Shown here: positions 7,498 to 15,263 of the stretch, piece after piece
Position numbering within the stretch: the stretch's first letter is position 1
Layout of the letters: the number at the start of each line of letters is the position of its first letter
Assembly: GCA_964409165.1 (NCBI GenBank)
Contig: CAYPCH010000045.1
Span: forward strand, 1-25,971
Direction: 5' to 3'
Origin: CAYPCH01 sp964409165
GTDB lineage: Bacteria > Bacillota > Clostridia > Acetivibrionales > Acetivibrionaceae
Length of the DNA: 25,971 nt
Translations under genes and position numbers: made by a program
The notes under the pieces: model-generated
Told to the model about the DNA's origin: nothing
The model's input: only the letters and a program-made list of their open reading frames with translations
Databases searched by the model: none

Positions 7498-8490
7498 TTA
7501 TTCATACCTAAGCCCCAAATGCTCATAGGCAAGCTTTGTTGCAACTCTTCCTCGCGGTGTCTTATTTATAAAACCAAGCTGAAGAAGGTACGGCTCATAC
7601 ACATCCTCTATGGTCTCTGTTTCTTCTCCTACAGTTGCCGCAAGCGTATCTAAGCCCACCGGTCCACCGGCAAATTTATCTATAATGCTCATCAGAAGAT
7701 TCCTATCCACTCCGTCAAGCCCGATTGGGTCAACTTCAAGGGCATCAAGACTGGTTCGAGCTATTTCTATCGTTATGAATCCATCACCCTTCACCTGTGC
7801 AAAATCACGTACCCTCTTTAAAATTCTGTTTGCAATTCGCGGAGTTCCCCGGGAGCGACGTGCAATTTCTTCTGCAGCCATATCTTCAATGCCTATGTTC
7901 AAAATACCTGCTGACCTTTGAACTATAAGCTTTAATTCATCCGGTGAATACATCTCAAGTTTGTTTATTACACCAAATCTGTCCCTTAACGGAGATGTCA
8001 GAAGCCCTGCCCGTGTAGTTGCACCAATAAGTGTAAACTTTGGCAAATCCAGCCTTATAGATCTCGCACTAGGCCCCTTGCCTATAATAATATCAAGAGC
8101 ATAGTCCTCCATCGCAGGATATAGAATCTCCTCAACACTCCTATTCAGCCTGTGAATTTCATCAATAAACAAAACATCAAAGTCTCCAAGATTGGTTAAA
8201 ATGGCAGCCAAATCCCCCGCCTTCTCAATTGCAGGTCCTGAGGTAATCCGTATATTTACACCGAGCTCGGATGCAATAATACTTGCCAGCGTAGTTTTCC
8301 CAAGCCCCGGCGGCCCATACAAAAGAACGTGATCTAAAGCTTCTTTTCTTCTCTTTGTAGCCTCAATAAAAACAACAAGATTTTCTTTCACCTTTGTCTG
8401 CCCCACATATTCATTAAGCCTTCTCGGCCTAAGGCTTGATTCATCAATATCTTCTTCGTTGAGTTTACAGCCTACAAACCTGTCATCCAT
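7498..8490 (-). CDS. ruvB: Holliday junction branch migration helicase RuvB
   Basis: 330 residues, normal length for RuvB, the hexameric AAA+ motor that pumps DNA through RuvA-bound Holliday junctions during recombination repair. Walker A GPPGLGKT (59-66), Walker B LFIDE (about 107-111), sensor-1 region LIGATTRAGLL, the RDRFG arginine finger, and the C-terminal winged helix ending TPRGRVATKLAYEHLG. The ATG at 8490 is preferred to an upstream in-frame start at 8538 because GGAGG lies 10 nt before it and RuvB proteins begin near this point. It is followed by queH and preceded by ruvA with a gap of about 70 nt. Confidence 0.97.
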   Translation of the reverse strand: MDDRFVGCKLNEEDIDESSLRPRRLNEYVGQTKVKENLVVFIEATKRRKEALDHVLLYGPPGLGKTTLASIIASELGVNIRITSGPAIEKAGDLAAILTNLGDFDVLFIDEIHRLNRSVEEILYPAMEDYALDIIIGKGPSARSIRLDLPKFTLIGATTRAGLLTSPLRDRFGVINKLEMYSPDELKLIVQRSAGILNIGIEDMAAEEIARRSRGTPRIANRILKRVRDFAQVKGDGFITIEIARTSLDALEVDPIGLDGVDRNLLMSIIDKFAGGPVGLDTLAATVGEETETIEDVYEPYLLQLGFINKTPRGRVATKLAYEHLGLRYE

Positions 8491-8561
8491 TACACAAAAA
8501 CCTCCATACCAATATCTTTTCATAATACAATCCGTCATTTAAGGTGATCTATCAGTAAATA

Positions 8562-9170
8562 CTATCCTCTTACCAGTCCCTTTAATGCGTTTTTTATTAT
8601 CGCCTCAAGATCCATATCTTCAGAAAAGACAGAAGAAACCGCTTTATTTGCTTCTAGCGGCGTATATCCCAAGACCATAAGCGCACTCACAGCTTCGGAT
8701 ATTCTTGAGCTTTCCCTATCGACAGACAGTTCTTCAGCTCTTACTTTACCCACAGATACCAGTTGTTCCTTATTTATCTTGTCTTTAAGCTCCAAAATTA
8801 TCCTCTGCGCCGTTTTATTGCCTATACCCTGTGCTTTTGTAAGGGATTTTACATCATCCGTTATTACCGCCAGACTGAACTTTGAAGGGGCTAATGATGA
8901 TATTACGGAAACAGCCACTTTAGGCCCCACTCCCGTTACACCTATCAGAAGTTCGAACATTCCCAGTTCTTCCTTTGTTAAAAATCCGTAAAGACTCATA
9001 ATATCTTCTCTTACATAAAGGTGGGTGTACACCTTTATGTCATCACCTGCCGAACCTGAATTCTCAATTGTAGACATAGCTGTAAGTATTTTGTAGCCTA
9101 TGCCCCCTGCTTCCACTACAATATAGTCATTATGCCTGTATTCAAGCTTTCCTTTTATATATGCAAGCAA
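8562..9170 (-). CDS. ruvA: Holliday junction DNA-binding protein RuvA
   Basis: 202 residues, the tetrameric junction-binding partner of RuvB. N-terminal OB fold (LAYIKGKLEYRHNDYIVVEAGGIGYKI), two helix-hairpin-helix motifs (LIGVTGVGPKVA and AQGIGNKTAQRIILELK), and a C-terminal RuvB-binding domain ending in VSALMVLGYTPLEANKAVS and AIIKNALKG. The start appears to be TTG at 9170, behind AAGGAAGAGG; the residues after it line up with normal RuvA starts. It is 33 nt downstream of ruvC. Confidence 0.97.
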   Translation of the reverse strand: MLAYIKGKLEYRHNDYIVVEAGGIGYKILTAMSTIENSGSAGDDIKVYTHLYVREDIMSLYGFLTKEELGMFELLIGVTGVGPKVAVSVISSLAPSKFSLAVITDDVKSLTKAQGIGNKTAQRIILELKDKINKEQLVSVGKVRAEELSVDRESSRISEAVSALMVLGYTPLEANKAVSSVFSEDMDLEAIIKNALKGLVRG

Positions 9171-9203
9171 AGTCCTCTTCCTTCCCGCATTTTTTTAATT
9201 TAT

Positions 9204-9710
9204 CTAATCTTTATTTAATGACAAACGGTTATATCCAGCCATTCTGTGAGAGTGGGCATGACAAACCGCAACAGCCAGTGCATCTGCAACATCATCCGGT
9301 TTCGGTATTTCCGGAAGGTTCAATATTATTTTTATCATTTGTTGTACCTGCGACTTTTCAGCCCTTCCGTAACCAACTACCGACTGCTTCACCTGGAGAG
9401 GTGTATATTCAAAAACCTCCACCCCCGATTTCGCTGCGGCAAGTACTGCTACACCTCTGCCATGCCCAACTGTCAGAGCAGTCTTTATATTCTTGTTGAA
9501 AAACAGCTCCTCAATGGAAATAGCACTTGGTTTGTACTTGTCAATCAGCATATCCAGCGACTCATAGAGATGTAAAAGCCTTTTCGGAAGTTCTGTTTTA
9601 CTGTCTGTTGTTATAGCTCCGTAATCAACAGCACTAAACTTGTTTCCCTCATATTTTACTACACCGTAGCCTGTTATTGCAAACCCTGGGTCAATCCCAA
9701 TTATCAGCAT
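9204..9710 (-). CDS. ruvC: Crossover junction endodeoxyribonuclease RuvC
   Basis: 168 residues, the dimeric RNase H-fold nuclease that resolves Holliday junctions. The four acidic catalytic residues are in place: Asp7 in GIDPG, Glu67 in SIEELFF, and Asp140 and Asp143 in PDDVADALA. The ATG at 9710 is chosen rather than the longer frame to 9776 because RuvC begins immediately before IIGIDPG and the extension reads across the promoter region. GGAG lies 12 nt upstream, a rather long spacing. First gene of the ruvC-ruvA-ruvB-queH series, divergent from argG. Confidence 0.96.
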   Translation of the reverse strand: MLIIGIDPGFAITGYGVVKYEGNKFSAVDYGAITTDSKTELPKRLLHLYESLDMLIDKYKPSAISIEELFFNKNIKTALTVGHGRGVAVLAAAKSGVEVFEYTPLQVKQSVVGYGRAEKSQVQQMIKIILNLPEIPKPDDVADALAVAVCHAHSHRMAGYNRLSLNKD

Positions 9711-9741
9711 CAGGTTCTTCATCTCCTGTAAACAAATTTTA

Positions 9742-9775
9742 TGAATAAATATATATTTTGTTGCATATTTATACA
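9742..9775. promoter_or_regulatory. Probable pair of ArgR (ARG box) operators before argG
   Basis: TGAATAAATATATAT (9742-9756) and, on the opposite strand, TGTATAAATATGCAA (9775-9761) resemble the ARG box of Bacillus/Clostridium ArgR (about TGAATAAAAATKCAA). By eye the matches are 11 and 13 of 15. The second box covers the proposed -35 of argG, which is what arginine-dependent repression would need. Confidence 0.55.
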
Positions 9776-9789
9776 CTCTATTGTATAAT
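9761..9789 (+). promoter_or_regulatory. Likely argGH promoter
   Basis: A perfect -10 TATAAT (9784-9789) lies exactly 17 nt from TTGCAT (9761-9766), a half-matching -35. The leader to the argG ATG would be about 60 nt. It lies inside the proposed ARG box region. Confidence 0.55.
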
Positions 9790-9812
9790 ATATTTCATAT
9801 TGCATGGTGCAA
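9785..9812 (-). promoter_or_regulatory. Candidate promoter for the ruvC operon
   Basis: On the minus strand TTGCAC (9812-9807) and TATTAT (9790-9785) are 16 nt apart. The -10 overlaps the argG -10 on the other strand, so the two divergent promoters would compete. In AT-rich DNA this may be chance. Confidence 0.35.
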
Positions 9813-9859
9813 TTTATATATATTAAAATATATTCTAACACATTTAAGGAGGTATTTAT

Positions 9860-11077
9860 ATGAGTCAGAAAGAAAAAGTAATTTTAGCCTATTCGGGCGG
9901 TCTGGATACATCAATAATTATACCATGGCTTAAAGAAAATTACGATTATGAAGTAATTGCCATGGCAGCAGATGTCGGTCAAGGTGAAGAGCTTGATCCA
10001 CTAAATGAGAAAGCTATCAAAACTGGTGCTAGTAAAATATACATTGAAGATCTTAATAAAGAATTTGTAGAAGACTTTATCTTCCCTACTTTAAAGGCTG
10101 GAGCCGTTTATGAAGGAAAATATCTTCTTGGAACATCCTTTGCAAGACCCATTATAGCCAAAAGAATGGTAGAAATAGCCCTCAAAGAAGGAGCAACCGC
10201 AATTGCCCACGGAGCTACAGGTAAGGGAAACGATCAGGTAAGATTTGAGCTTACAGTAAAAGCTCTTGCCCCTCATCTTAAAATTATAGCCCCTTGGAGA
10301 ATTTGGGATATAAAGTCGAGAGAAGACGCAATTGAATATGCGGAAGAAAGAAACATCCCAATTCCTGTTACTAAAAAGGACAATTACAGCATGGACAGAA
10401 ACCTGTGGCACTTGAGCCATGAAGGTTCAGACCTTGAAGACCCATGGAACGAGCCCCAGTACGATAAGATGCTCAAACTTATGGTTTCGCCAGAAAAAGC
10501 ACCTGACAAACCTGCATATGTTGAAATATACTTTGAAAAAGGTGTGCCCAAAAAGGTTAACGGTGTAGAGTACCCATCGGTTGAACTTCTACAGGTATTA
10601 AATAAACTAGGCGGTGAAAACGGAATAGGCATCATTGATATGGTGGAAAACAGGCTTGTCGGCATGAAATCAAGAGGAGTTTATGAAACTCCGGGAGGCA
10701 CAATTCTGTATGCTGCTCACAGAGAACTTGAACTCCTCTGTCTCGATAGGGATACGCTGCACTATAAGGATCTGGTGGCTCAAAGATTTGCCGAACTGGT
10801 TTATTACGGACAATGGTATACTCCATTAAGGGAAGCACTATCGGCTTTTGTGGATGTTACCCAGCAAACAGTTACCGGCACAGTCCGTATGAAGCTTTAC
10901 AAGGGAAATATAATAAGTGCCGGAACAAAATCCGACTATTCTCTTTACAGTGAAGAACTCTCAACTTTCGGAAGAGATGCCGTATACAACCAGAAGGATG
11001 CCGAAGGCTTTATAAATCTCTTCGGACTTCCTATGAAAGTCAACGCTCTAATGAAAGAAAAAAATAACAACAAATAA
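9860..11077 (+). CDS. argG: Argininosuccinate synthase
   Basis: 405 residues, the normal length. It joins citrulline and aspartate with ATP to give argininosuccinate, the penultimate step of arginine synthesis, in the cytoplasm as a tetramer. The ATP-binding P-loop AYSGGLDTS is at residues 10-18; HGATGKGNDQVRFE and SMDRNLWHLSHEG are substrate-binding segments of the family, and the C-terminal tail carries the usual YNQKDAEGFINLFGLP. An AAGGAGG ribosome binding site is 5-6 nt before the ATG. argH follows after 10 nt, so they form one operon, probably under ArgR control through the boxes at 9742-9775. Confidence 0.98.
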   Translation: MSQKEKVILAYSGGLDTSIIIPWLKENYDYEVIAMAADVGQGEELDPLNEKAIKTGASKIYIEDLNKEFVEDFIFPTLKAGAVYEGKYLLGTSFARPIIAKRMVEIALKEGATAIAHGATGKGNDQVRFELTVKALAPHLKIIAPWRIWDIKSREDAIEYAEERNIPIPVTKKDNYSMDRNLWHLSHEGSDLEDPWNEPQYDKMLKLMVSPEKAPDKPAYVEIYFEKGVPKKVNGVEYPSVELLQVLNKLGGENGIGIIDMVENRLVGMKSRGVYETPGGTILYAAHRELELLCLDRDTLHYKDLVAQRFAELVYYGQWYTPLREALSAFVDVTQQTVTGTVRMKLYKGNIISAGTKSDYSLYSEELSTFGRDAVYNQKDAEGFINLFGLPMKVNALMKEKNNNK

Positions 11078-11087
11078 GGTGGTAGAA

Positions 11088-12464
11088 ATGAAACTTTGGG
11101 GTGGCAGGTTTGAAAAAAGCACCGATAAATCGGTTGATGATTTTCATTCATCAATAAGATTTGACAGCAGAATGTACAAGCAGGATATACAAGGAAGTAT
11201 CGCCCACGCAAAAATGCTTGGAAAATGCGGTATAATTCCCGAAAAGGATTCCAAACTCATACAGGATACTTTAATGTCCATACTTAATGATATTGAAGAA
11301 GGCCGCGTACAGTTTGAAATTGATGCTGAGGACATTCACATGAATATAGAAAAAATTCTCATATCAAGAATAGGGGACACCGGCAAAAGGCTTCATACCG
11401 GAAGGAGTCGCAATGATCAGGTTGCATTGGACATAAGAATGTACCTCCGGGATGAGGTTGCAAAAATTAAAGAGCTGCTGATATCCCTTGAGCAAACAAT
11501 CATTGAAATTGCAGAAAAAAATCTTGATACAATACTTCCGGGCTACACCCATTTACAACGGGCACAGCCCATAACCTTTGCCCATCACATGATGGCATAC
11601 TTTCAAATGTTCAGGCGTGACATGGAAAGATTGAAGGACTGCCTCGGAAGGATTAATGTTATGCCTTTAGGTTCCGGTGCGCTTGCATCCACCACATACC
11701 CCCTTGACAGGGATTTTGTTGCAAGCGAATTGGGTTATGACCGAATAACTGAAAATAGCTTGGACGCTGTCAGTGACAGAGACTTTGTTATTGAGCTTTC
11801 TTCATGCCTGTCTATAATTATGATGCATCTTAGCAGATTCAGTGAAGAAATAGTCCTTTGGTCATCTCATGAATTTGGTTTTATTGAGCTAGATGACGCT
11901 TACAGTACAGGCAGTAGCATTATGCCCCAAAAGAAAAATCCCGATGTGGCAGAACTGGTTAGGGGAAAAACCGGAAGGGTTTACGGCAGTCTTATTTCCA
12001 TCCTTACTGTAATGAAATCACTGCCACTGGCATATAACAAGGATATGCAGGAGGATAAGGAGTCAATTTTTGATGCAGTGGATACTGTTAAAATGTGTCT
12101 GCCTGTGTTTACAAGCATGATCTCCACTATGAAAGTTAAAAAGGAAAACATGTACAGAGCTGCTCAAGGAGGTTTCACCAACGCTACAGATGTAGCAGAC
12201 TATCTTGTCAAAAAGGGAATACCGTTTCGCAGCGCCCATGAAATTATAGGAAAGATGGTTCTCTACTGCATAGAAAACAACAAATCAATAGACCAGCTTG
12301 ATATGAGTGAGTTCAAAAATTTCTCAGACCTTATTGCTGATGATGTCTATATGGAAATAAGCCTTGAAAAGTGTATTTCCGGAAGGAACCTTCCTGGTGG
12401 ACCTGATTCAGGTAGCGTCAAAACATCCATACAGAATGGAAAAACATTTCTATCAGGCTTTTAG
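11088..12464 (+). CDS. argH: Argininosuccinate lyase
   Basis: 458 residues. It splits argininosuccinate into arginine and fumarate, the last step of the pathway. It belongs to the fumarase/aspartase superfamily and has the signature GSSIMPQKKNPD at 275-286 (the flexible catalytic serine loop), TGRSRNDQV near 104-112 and GYTHLQRAQP near 152-161 with the catalytic histidine. The ATG at 11088 is preferred to the GTG at 11079, which falls inside the AAGGTGG ribosome binding site; MKLWGGRF is the usual N terminus. It is followed at once by a foldback element and a long inverted repeat. Confidence 0.98.
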   Translation: MKLWGGRFEKSTDKSVDDFHSSIRFDSRMYKQDIQGSIAHAKMLGKCGIIPEKDSKLIQDTLMSILNDIEEGRVQFEIDAEDIHMNIEKILISRIGDTGKRLHTGRSRNDQVALDIRMYLRDEVAKIKELLISLEQTIIEIAEKNLDTILPGYTHLQRAQPITFAHHMMAYFQMFRRDMERLKDCLGRINVMPLGSGALASTTYPLDRDFVASELGYDRITENSLDAVSDRDFVIELSSCLSIIMMHLSRFSEEIVLWSSHEFGFIELDDAYSTGSSIMPQKKNPDVAELVRGKTGRVYGSLISILTVMKSLPLAYNKDMQEDKESIFDAVDTVKMCLPVFTSMISTMKVKKENMYRAAQGGFTNATDVADYLVKKGIPFRSAHEIIGKMVLYCIENNKSIDQLDMSEFKNFSDLIADDVYMEISLEKCISGRNLPGGPDSGSVKTSIQNGKTFLSGF

Positions 12465-12473
12465 TATTTAATA

Positions 12474-12607
12474 ACTCAACTTTCCCACTTATAGTGTTTT
12501 GAGGCTCTGGTGCTCACAAGTTAAGGGCAAAAAGTTTACTTTTTGACAGCGGTGAGCAATGCTGCGTTAGCGGCAAAGAGCCCATAATTACTGTGGGAAA
12601 GTTGAGT
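12474..12607. mobile_element. Foldback element (MITE-like), copy 2
   Basis: 134 bp, same structure and orientation as copy 1, with the same perfect 15-bp ends, located 9 nt after the argH stop. The flanks are not a clean direct repeat: TAATA on the left and TATTA on the right are reverse complements, so they extend the palindrome. Inside, the arm has TGCTCAC where copies 1 and 4 have TTGCTCAC. Confidence 0.78.
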
Positions 12608-12617
12608 TATTAAAGTG

Positions 12618-12676
12618 AAATGGTACAAATAAAATCCCGTACTCACAATGTGTACTCAATTTTATTTGTACCATTT
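12618..12676. terminator. 18-bp perfect inverted repeat, likely bidirectional terminator after argH
   Basis: Arms 12618-12635 and 12659-12676 are exact complements (core GGTACAAATAAAAT) around a 23-nt loop. It lies between argH (plus) and the convergent small ORF (minus), where a two-way terminator is expected. T-richness after the stem is weak on both strands. The left arm end and loop (12628-12663) resemble 14969-15004. Confidence 0.5.
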
Positions 12677-12684
12677 TAATCATA

Positions 12685-12849
12685 CTATTCCTTACTGACA
12701 GACAATTGCAAACATACATTGTTCTGATTTAAATTCACGTCAAGATACGATACCTTTATACCCTTTTTCCCTAAACTTTTAATTATATCTTTTTTAATCC
12801 TTTTGACCATATTGTCGTATGAATTTTTAATCCTACGTCTAAATATCAT
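12685..12849 (-). CDS. Small basic protein, 54 residues, unknown
   Basis: An ATG at 12849-12847 preceded by AGAGGTG at about 9 nt opens a 54-codon frame ending in TAG at 12687-12685. The N-terminal half is basic and probably helical (MIFRRRIKNSYDNMVKRIKK), followed by an alternating hydrophobic stretch (GIKVSYLDVNLNQNNVCLQL) that looks like two strands. There is no signal peptide or membrane segment and I recognise no family. The good ribosome binding site, amphipathic pattern and convergent position to argH favour a real gene. Two hairpins lie in its upstream region (12887-12979). Confidence 0.5.
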   Translation of the reverse strand: MIFRRRIKNSYDNMVKRIKKDIIKSLGKKGIKVSYLDVNLNQNNVCLQLSVSKE

Positions 12850-13092
12850 ATTATCATGCACCTCTTAATTTATGATTCATATAATATTGAACGCGATAAA
12901 AATTTTGTATCGCGCTTCAATTCCCTTAATTTAATATCACGAAAATCTAATTTTTCAAGTTTTAATCATTTTTCGTGATTCATATTATATGATATATCAT
13001 TTCCCATGTGCTGCATAATATTTTCCACCACTTGGGTGCATATTTCAAACCTTACCATATTACCCCAAAAGCAAAAAATCCTAGGCTCAGCA
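12850..13092. other. Upstream region of the small ORF with two hairpins
   Basis: Contains the inverted repeat CGCGATA/TATCGCG extended by TTGAA/TTCAA (12887-12920) and ATCACGAAAA/TTTTCGTGAT (12936-12979). The motif GATTCATAT occurs on both sides (near 12874 and 12978), giving a roughly symmetric arrangement. These could be operators or folded leader RNA of the small minus-strand ORF. No gene seen. Confidence 0.4.
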
Positions 13093-13137
13093 ATAAAAGC
13101 GGGGCAAGGAAGATAGCTCTCGCATCCCCCTTGTCCC
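13093..13137 (-). terminator. Terminator of the lysine-rich hypothetical gene
   Basis: On the minus strand GGGACAAGG (13137-13129) pairs with CCTTGCCCC (13109-13101; one G-U or mismatch), followed by GCTTTTATT. It is about 20 nt after the stop codon at 13159. Confidence 0.6.
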
Positions 13138-13158
13138 ACTTAAAAAGCTTAACAATAG

Positions 13159-13491
13159 CTATTTTTTAGCCTTTTTGTCTAAAGCACGTCCAAAACTATA
13201 CCACGAGTCTCTAATCTTAAAACGCATTTCTTCATCAAGAATCCTTTCAATAACTTCATTTAATCTTTTTCTCATTTGTATATATTCAATTATATCAAAA
13301 TCTGTCTTTCCCAATAACTTTTCCATTTCTTCTATCCATTCATGAACATGGTTCGAACCAACAAAATCTTTCGAAGCTTTTTTCTTTAAATGTGAAATAA
13401 CAAGTTTAACAGCTTTTTTCTTAACGCCCTCATCAGTCTGAACTTTCTTTTTTATTTTGCTGGAATTACTATTGGAACTAACCTTATTCAT
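13159..13491 (-). CDS. Lysine-rich hypothetical protein
   Basis: 110 residues, very basic at both ends. The N terminus is a Ser/Asn/Lys-rich, probably disordered stretch (to about residue 30), followed by helical segments such as KKAVKLVISHLKKK, HEWIEEMEKLLGK and IQMRKRLNEVIERILDEEMR, and it ends in KKAKK. The ATG at 13491 is chosen over the GTG at 13500 because AGGGAG sits 8 nt before it. There is no signal peptide. I do not recognise the family; the charge would allow nucleic-acid binding, but that is only inference. It stands alone with its own terminator. Confidence 0.65.
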   Translation of the reverse strand: MNKVSSNSNSSKIKKKVQTDEGVKKKAVKLVISHLKKKASKDFVGSNHVHEWIEEMEKLLGKTDFDIIEYIQMRKRLNEVIERILDEEMRFKIRDSWYSFGRALDKKAKK

Positions 13492-13692
13492 CGCTAACAC
13501 TCCCTATAATATCATAATAAAATCAATGTATTGAATGCTATACATAACATTATAATATAGTATAGTTTTTTATGCAAATTAGGATGCATACCCAGAAAAA
13601 ACCACAAAAATATCACAGCAGAAGACCCTCTAAAAACTTAGTGACCATTAAAGCACTTATTTAGAAATAATGATATGGTTCATAAATATACA

Positions 13693-13733
13693 AAGACTTG
13701 ATTTTCCCTTAATAGCAGCTAAAATCAAGTCTT
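13693..13733 (-). terminator. Hairpin downstream of the deacetylase gene, likely terminator
   Basis: AAGACTTGATTTT (13693-13705) and AAAATCAAGTCTT (13721-13733) form a perfect 13-bp stem with a 15-nt loop, about 55 nt past the deacetylase stop on the minus strand. A moderately T-rich tail follows. Next to it a 19-nt unit beginning TCTTGTAAATCCAT is repeated in tandem (about 13730-13766). Confidence 0.5.
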
Positions 13734-13786
13734 GTAAATCCATGAACGTCTTGTAAATCCATAAACAGTATTTATTGCTTTAAACT

Positions 13787-14896
13787 TTAGTATACCACAA
13801 GTTCTTTTCCCTTAAGTTTATCTTTATCCACATTTTCCTCTTTGCTTTTAGGTACAGTCACAGTATCAGGGTTTCCGTCGCTCACATATTGCTCATCCCT
13901 TGTAAGCTGTTTCAACCACCATGCAAGATCAGCATCTACCGGCTTTATTCCCGATGCTCTTACCCTATGGGTCGATAAAGGACTAAAGCTTTTGCTTACA
14001 GGAGAAAACGTAGGGTCCCAACCCACCTCAACTATAACCTGATGTTCATAATCCGTACCTTCATAACTGCCTCTTTGGACGTACTGCTGTAAGTCTTTTG
14101 AAGGTAAACCGTAAGGTAATGAAAAAATCGTCATTTTATAGCCAGGTATTAACTCTGAAGCCTTCTTCTGGTTCATTCCTATTTCTTTTTGCAGGATATT
14201 CGCGTCTTTTGTTTGGGCAAGGTTTATATGTGTATAAGTATGATTGCCAATTTCAAATCCCTTATCTGTAAGATACTTAAGCTTCTGCTCCAGATTACCT
14301 TCACCAGTGAAAGTACTGTTTCCAAGGTTTACGAAAAAGGTTCCCTTAAGACCGAAATCAGGATGTTGGGCATTGAATTCTTCCATTATGCCTACTGCTG
14401 ATTGGCTGTTTGCCGTAAGAACTCCATCCTTTTCTACAAGATTGAACTGCCCCGAAGTACCATCATCAAAAGTAAATACCATGGGTATACAGCCTGCCGG
14501 TACTAAAATATTGTTATTATAATAATCGCTCATACTTATAAGCCTGTATCCCTTCTCATATAATTCCGGAAGCAACTGCCTGAAAGCGTCAAAAGTTGTT
14601 GTGTACTCTCCGTTGTCATATTTTGAAGGAGTAAAGGACTCAACAAAGTTATGAAACATAACAACCATAATTTTGCCTACTTCGTTGGGTTTAACCGCTT
14701 GCACATCTATTGTAGGCGCCGGTGTAGGTAATATTTCCACAGGCTCAGGTGAATTGAGCTGTTCTTCGTTTTGGTCTAAAGTAGAAACCGAAGGTTGCGG
14801 ATTATTTTCTTCAATCTTTGGACTGCTAGTACAGCCAGAAAACATAACGGACATTACTAAAACAATAGCTGGTAAAGCTCTAAATAGTTTTATCAT
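13787..14896 (-). CDS. Lipoprotein polysaccharide deacetylase (NodB-like, CE4)
   Basis: 369 residues. The lipoprotein signal peptide ends in the lipobox MFSGC (Cys22), followed by a Pro/Glu-rich linker to about residue 70. The NodB-type catalytic domain follows: FTFDDG at 141-146 (Asp144 catalytic base, Asp145 metal ligand), metal-binding His219 and His223 in GNHTYTHINL, and SLPYG as motif 3. It would remove N- or O-acetyl groups from peptidoglycan or another wall polysaccharide at the cell surface. The ATG at 14896, 7 nt after GGGGTG, is preferred to the upstream TTG at 14911. It is a single gene. Motif 3 has SLPYG where many family members have RPPYG, so activity or specificity may differ. 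Confidence 0.88.
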   Translation of the reverse strand: MIKLFRALPAIVLVMSVMFSGCTSSPKIEENNPQPSVSTLDQNEEQLNSPEPVEILPTPAPTIDVQAVKPNEVGKIMVVMFHNFVESFTPSKYDNGEYTTTFDAFRQLLPELYEKGYRLISMSDYYNNNILVPAGCIPMVFTFDDGTSGQFNLVEKDGVLTANSQSAVGIMEEFNAQHPDFGLKGTFFVNLGNSTFTGEGNLEQKLKYLTDKGFEIGNHTYTHINLAQTKDANILQKEIGMNQKKASELIPGYKMTIFSLPYGLPSKDLQQYVQRGSYEGTDYEHQVIVEVGWDPTFSPVSKSFSPLSTHRVRASGIKPVDADLAWWLKQLTRDEQYVSDGNPDTVTVPKSKEENVDKDKLKGKELVVY

Positions 14897-14968
14897 TTTT
14901 ATGCACCCCAAACATATTATGTAGTACGGAACCTATACAGAAGAAAAGCCAATAAAGAGCAGCTTTAC

Positions 14969-15105
14969 AATAAAATCCCGCACCCATCATGGGTACTTGA
15001 TTTCACCTCTTTCATTTCAAGAGGCCTGATACAAGCCGAAATGCGTCTGCCGGAGCTGAACCTCGGCAAGCGAAAACGATATGCTACACTCCCAGCATAA
15101 TGCTG
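14969..15105. other. Cluster of GC-richer hairpins, possible structured RNA or mobile-element remnant
   Basis: In a 367-nt gap, this stretch is visibly richer in G+C than the rest and contains successive hairpins: ACCC/GGGT (14982-14994), CCTCTT/AAGAGG (15006-15024), GCCGGAG/CTCGGC (15049-15067) and ATGCT/AGCAT (15081-15098). On the minus strand the first hairpin ends in GGGATTTTATT, terminator-like, about 75 nt before the deacetylase start. The first 36 nt (14969-15004) match 12628-12663 at about 28 positions. No complete ORF. The rest of the gap (14897-14968, 15106-15263) shows nothing definite. Confidence 0.4.
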
Positions 15106-15263
15106 TGACTTATAAATCCCATATTGATTTAAATATATTGCAATCCAAACGGCATTTTTCTTCTATAATAAATAGGTTCCTTTCTTACATTATACATCAC
15201 AAACAAAAATAATATCAAATGAAAATTACACCTTGCCTGTATTAATTTATATTTGTCATATAT

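Noticed and set aside
9161..9575. Two overlapping plus-strand frames across ruvC
   Set aside because: They lie opposite a clearly conserved RuvC coding sequence with all catalytic residues.
13730..13766. 19-nt tandem repeat as the start of a repeat array
   Set aside because: Only two units, adjoining a terminator arm; best read as a small local duplication.
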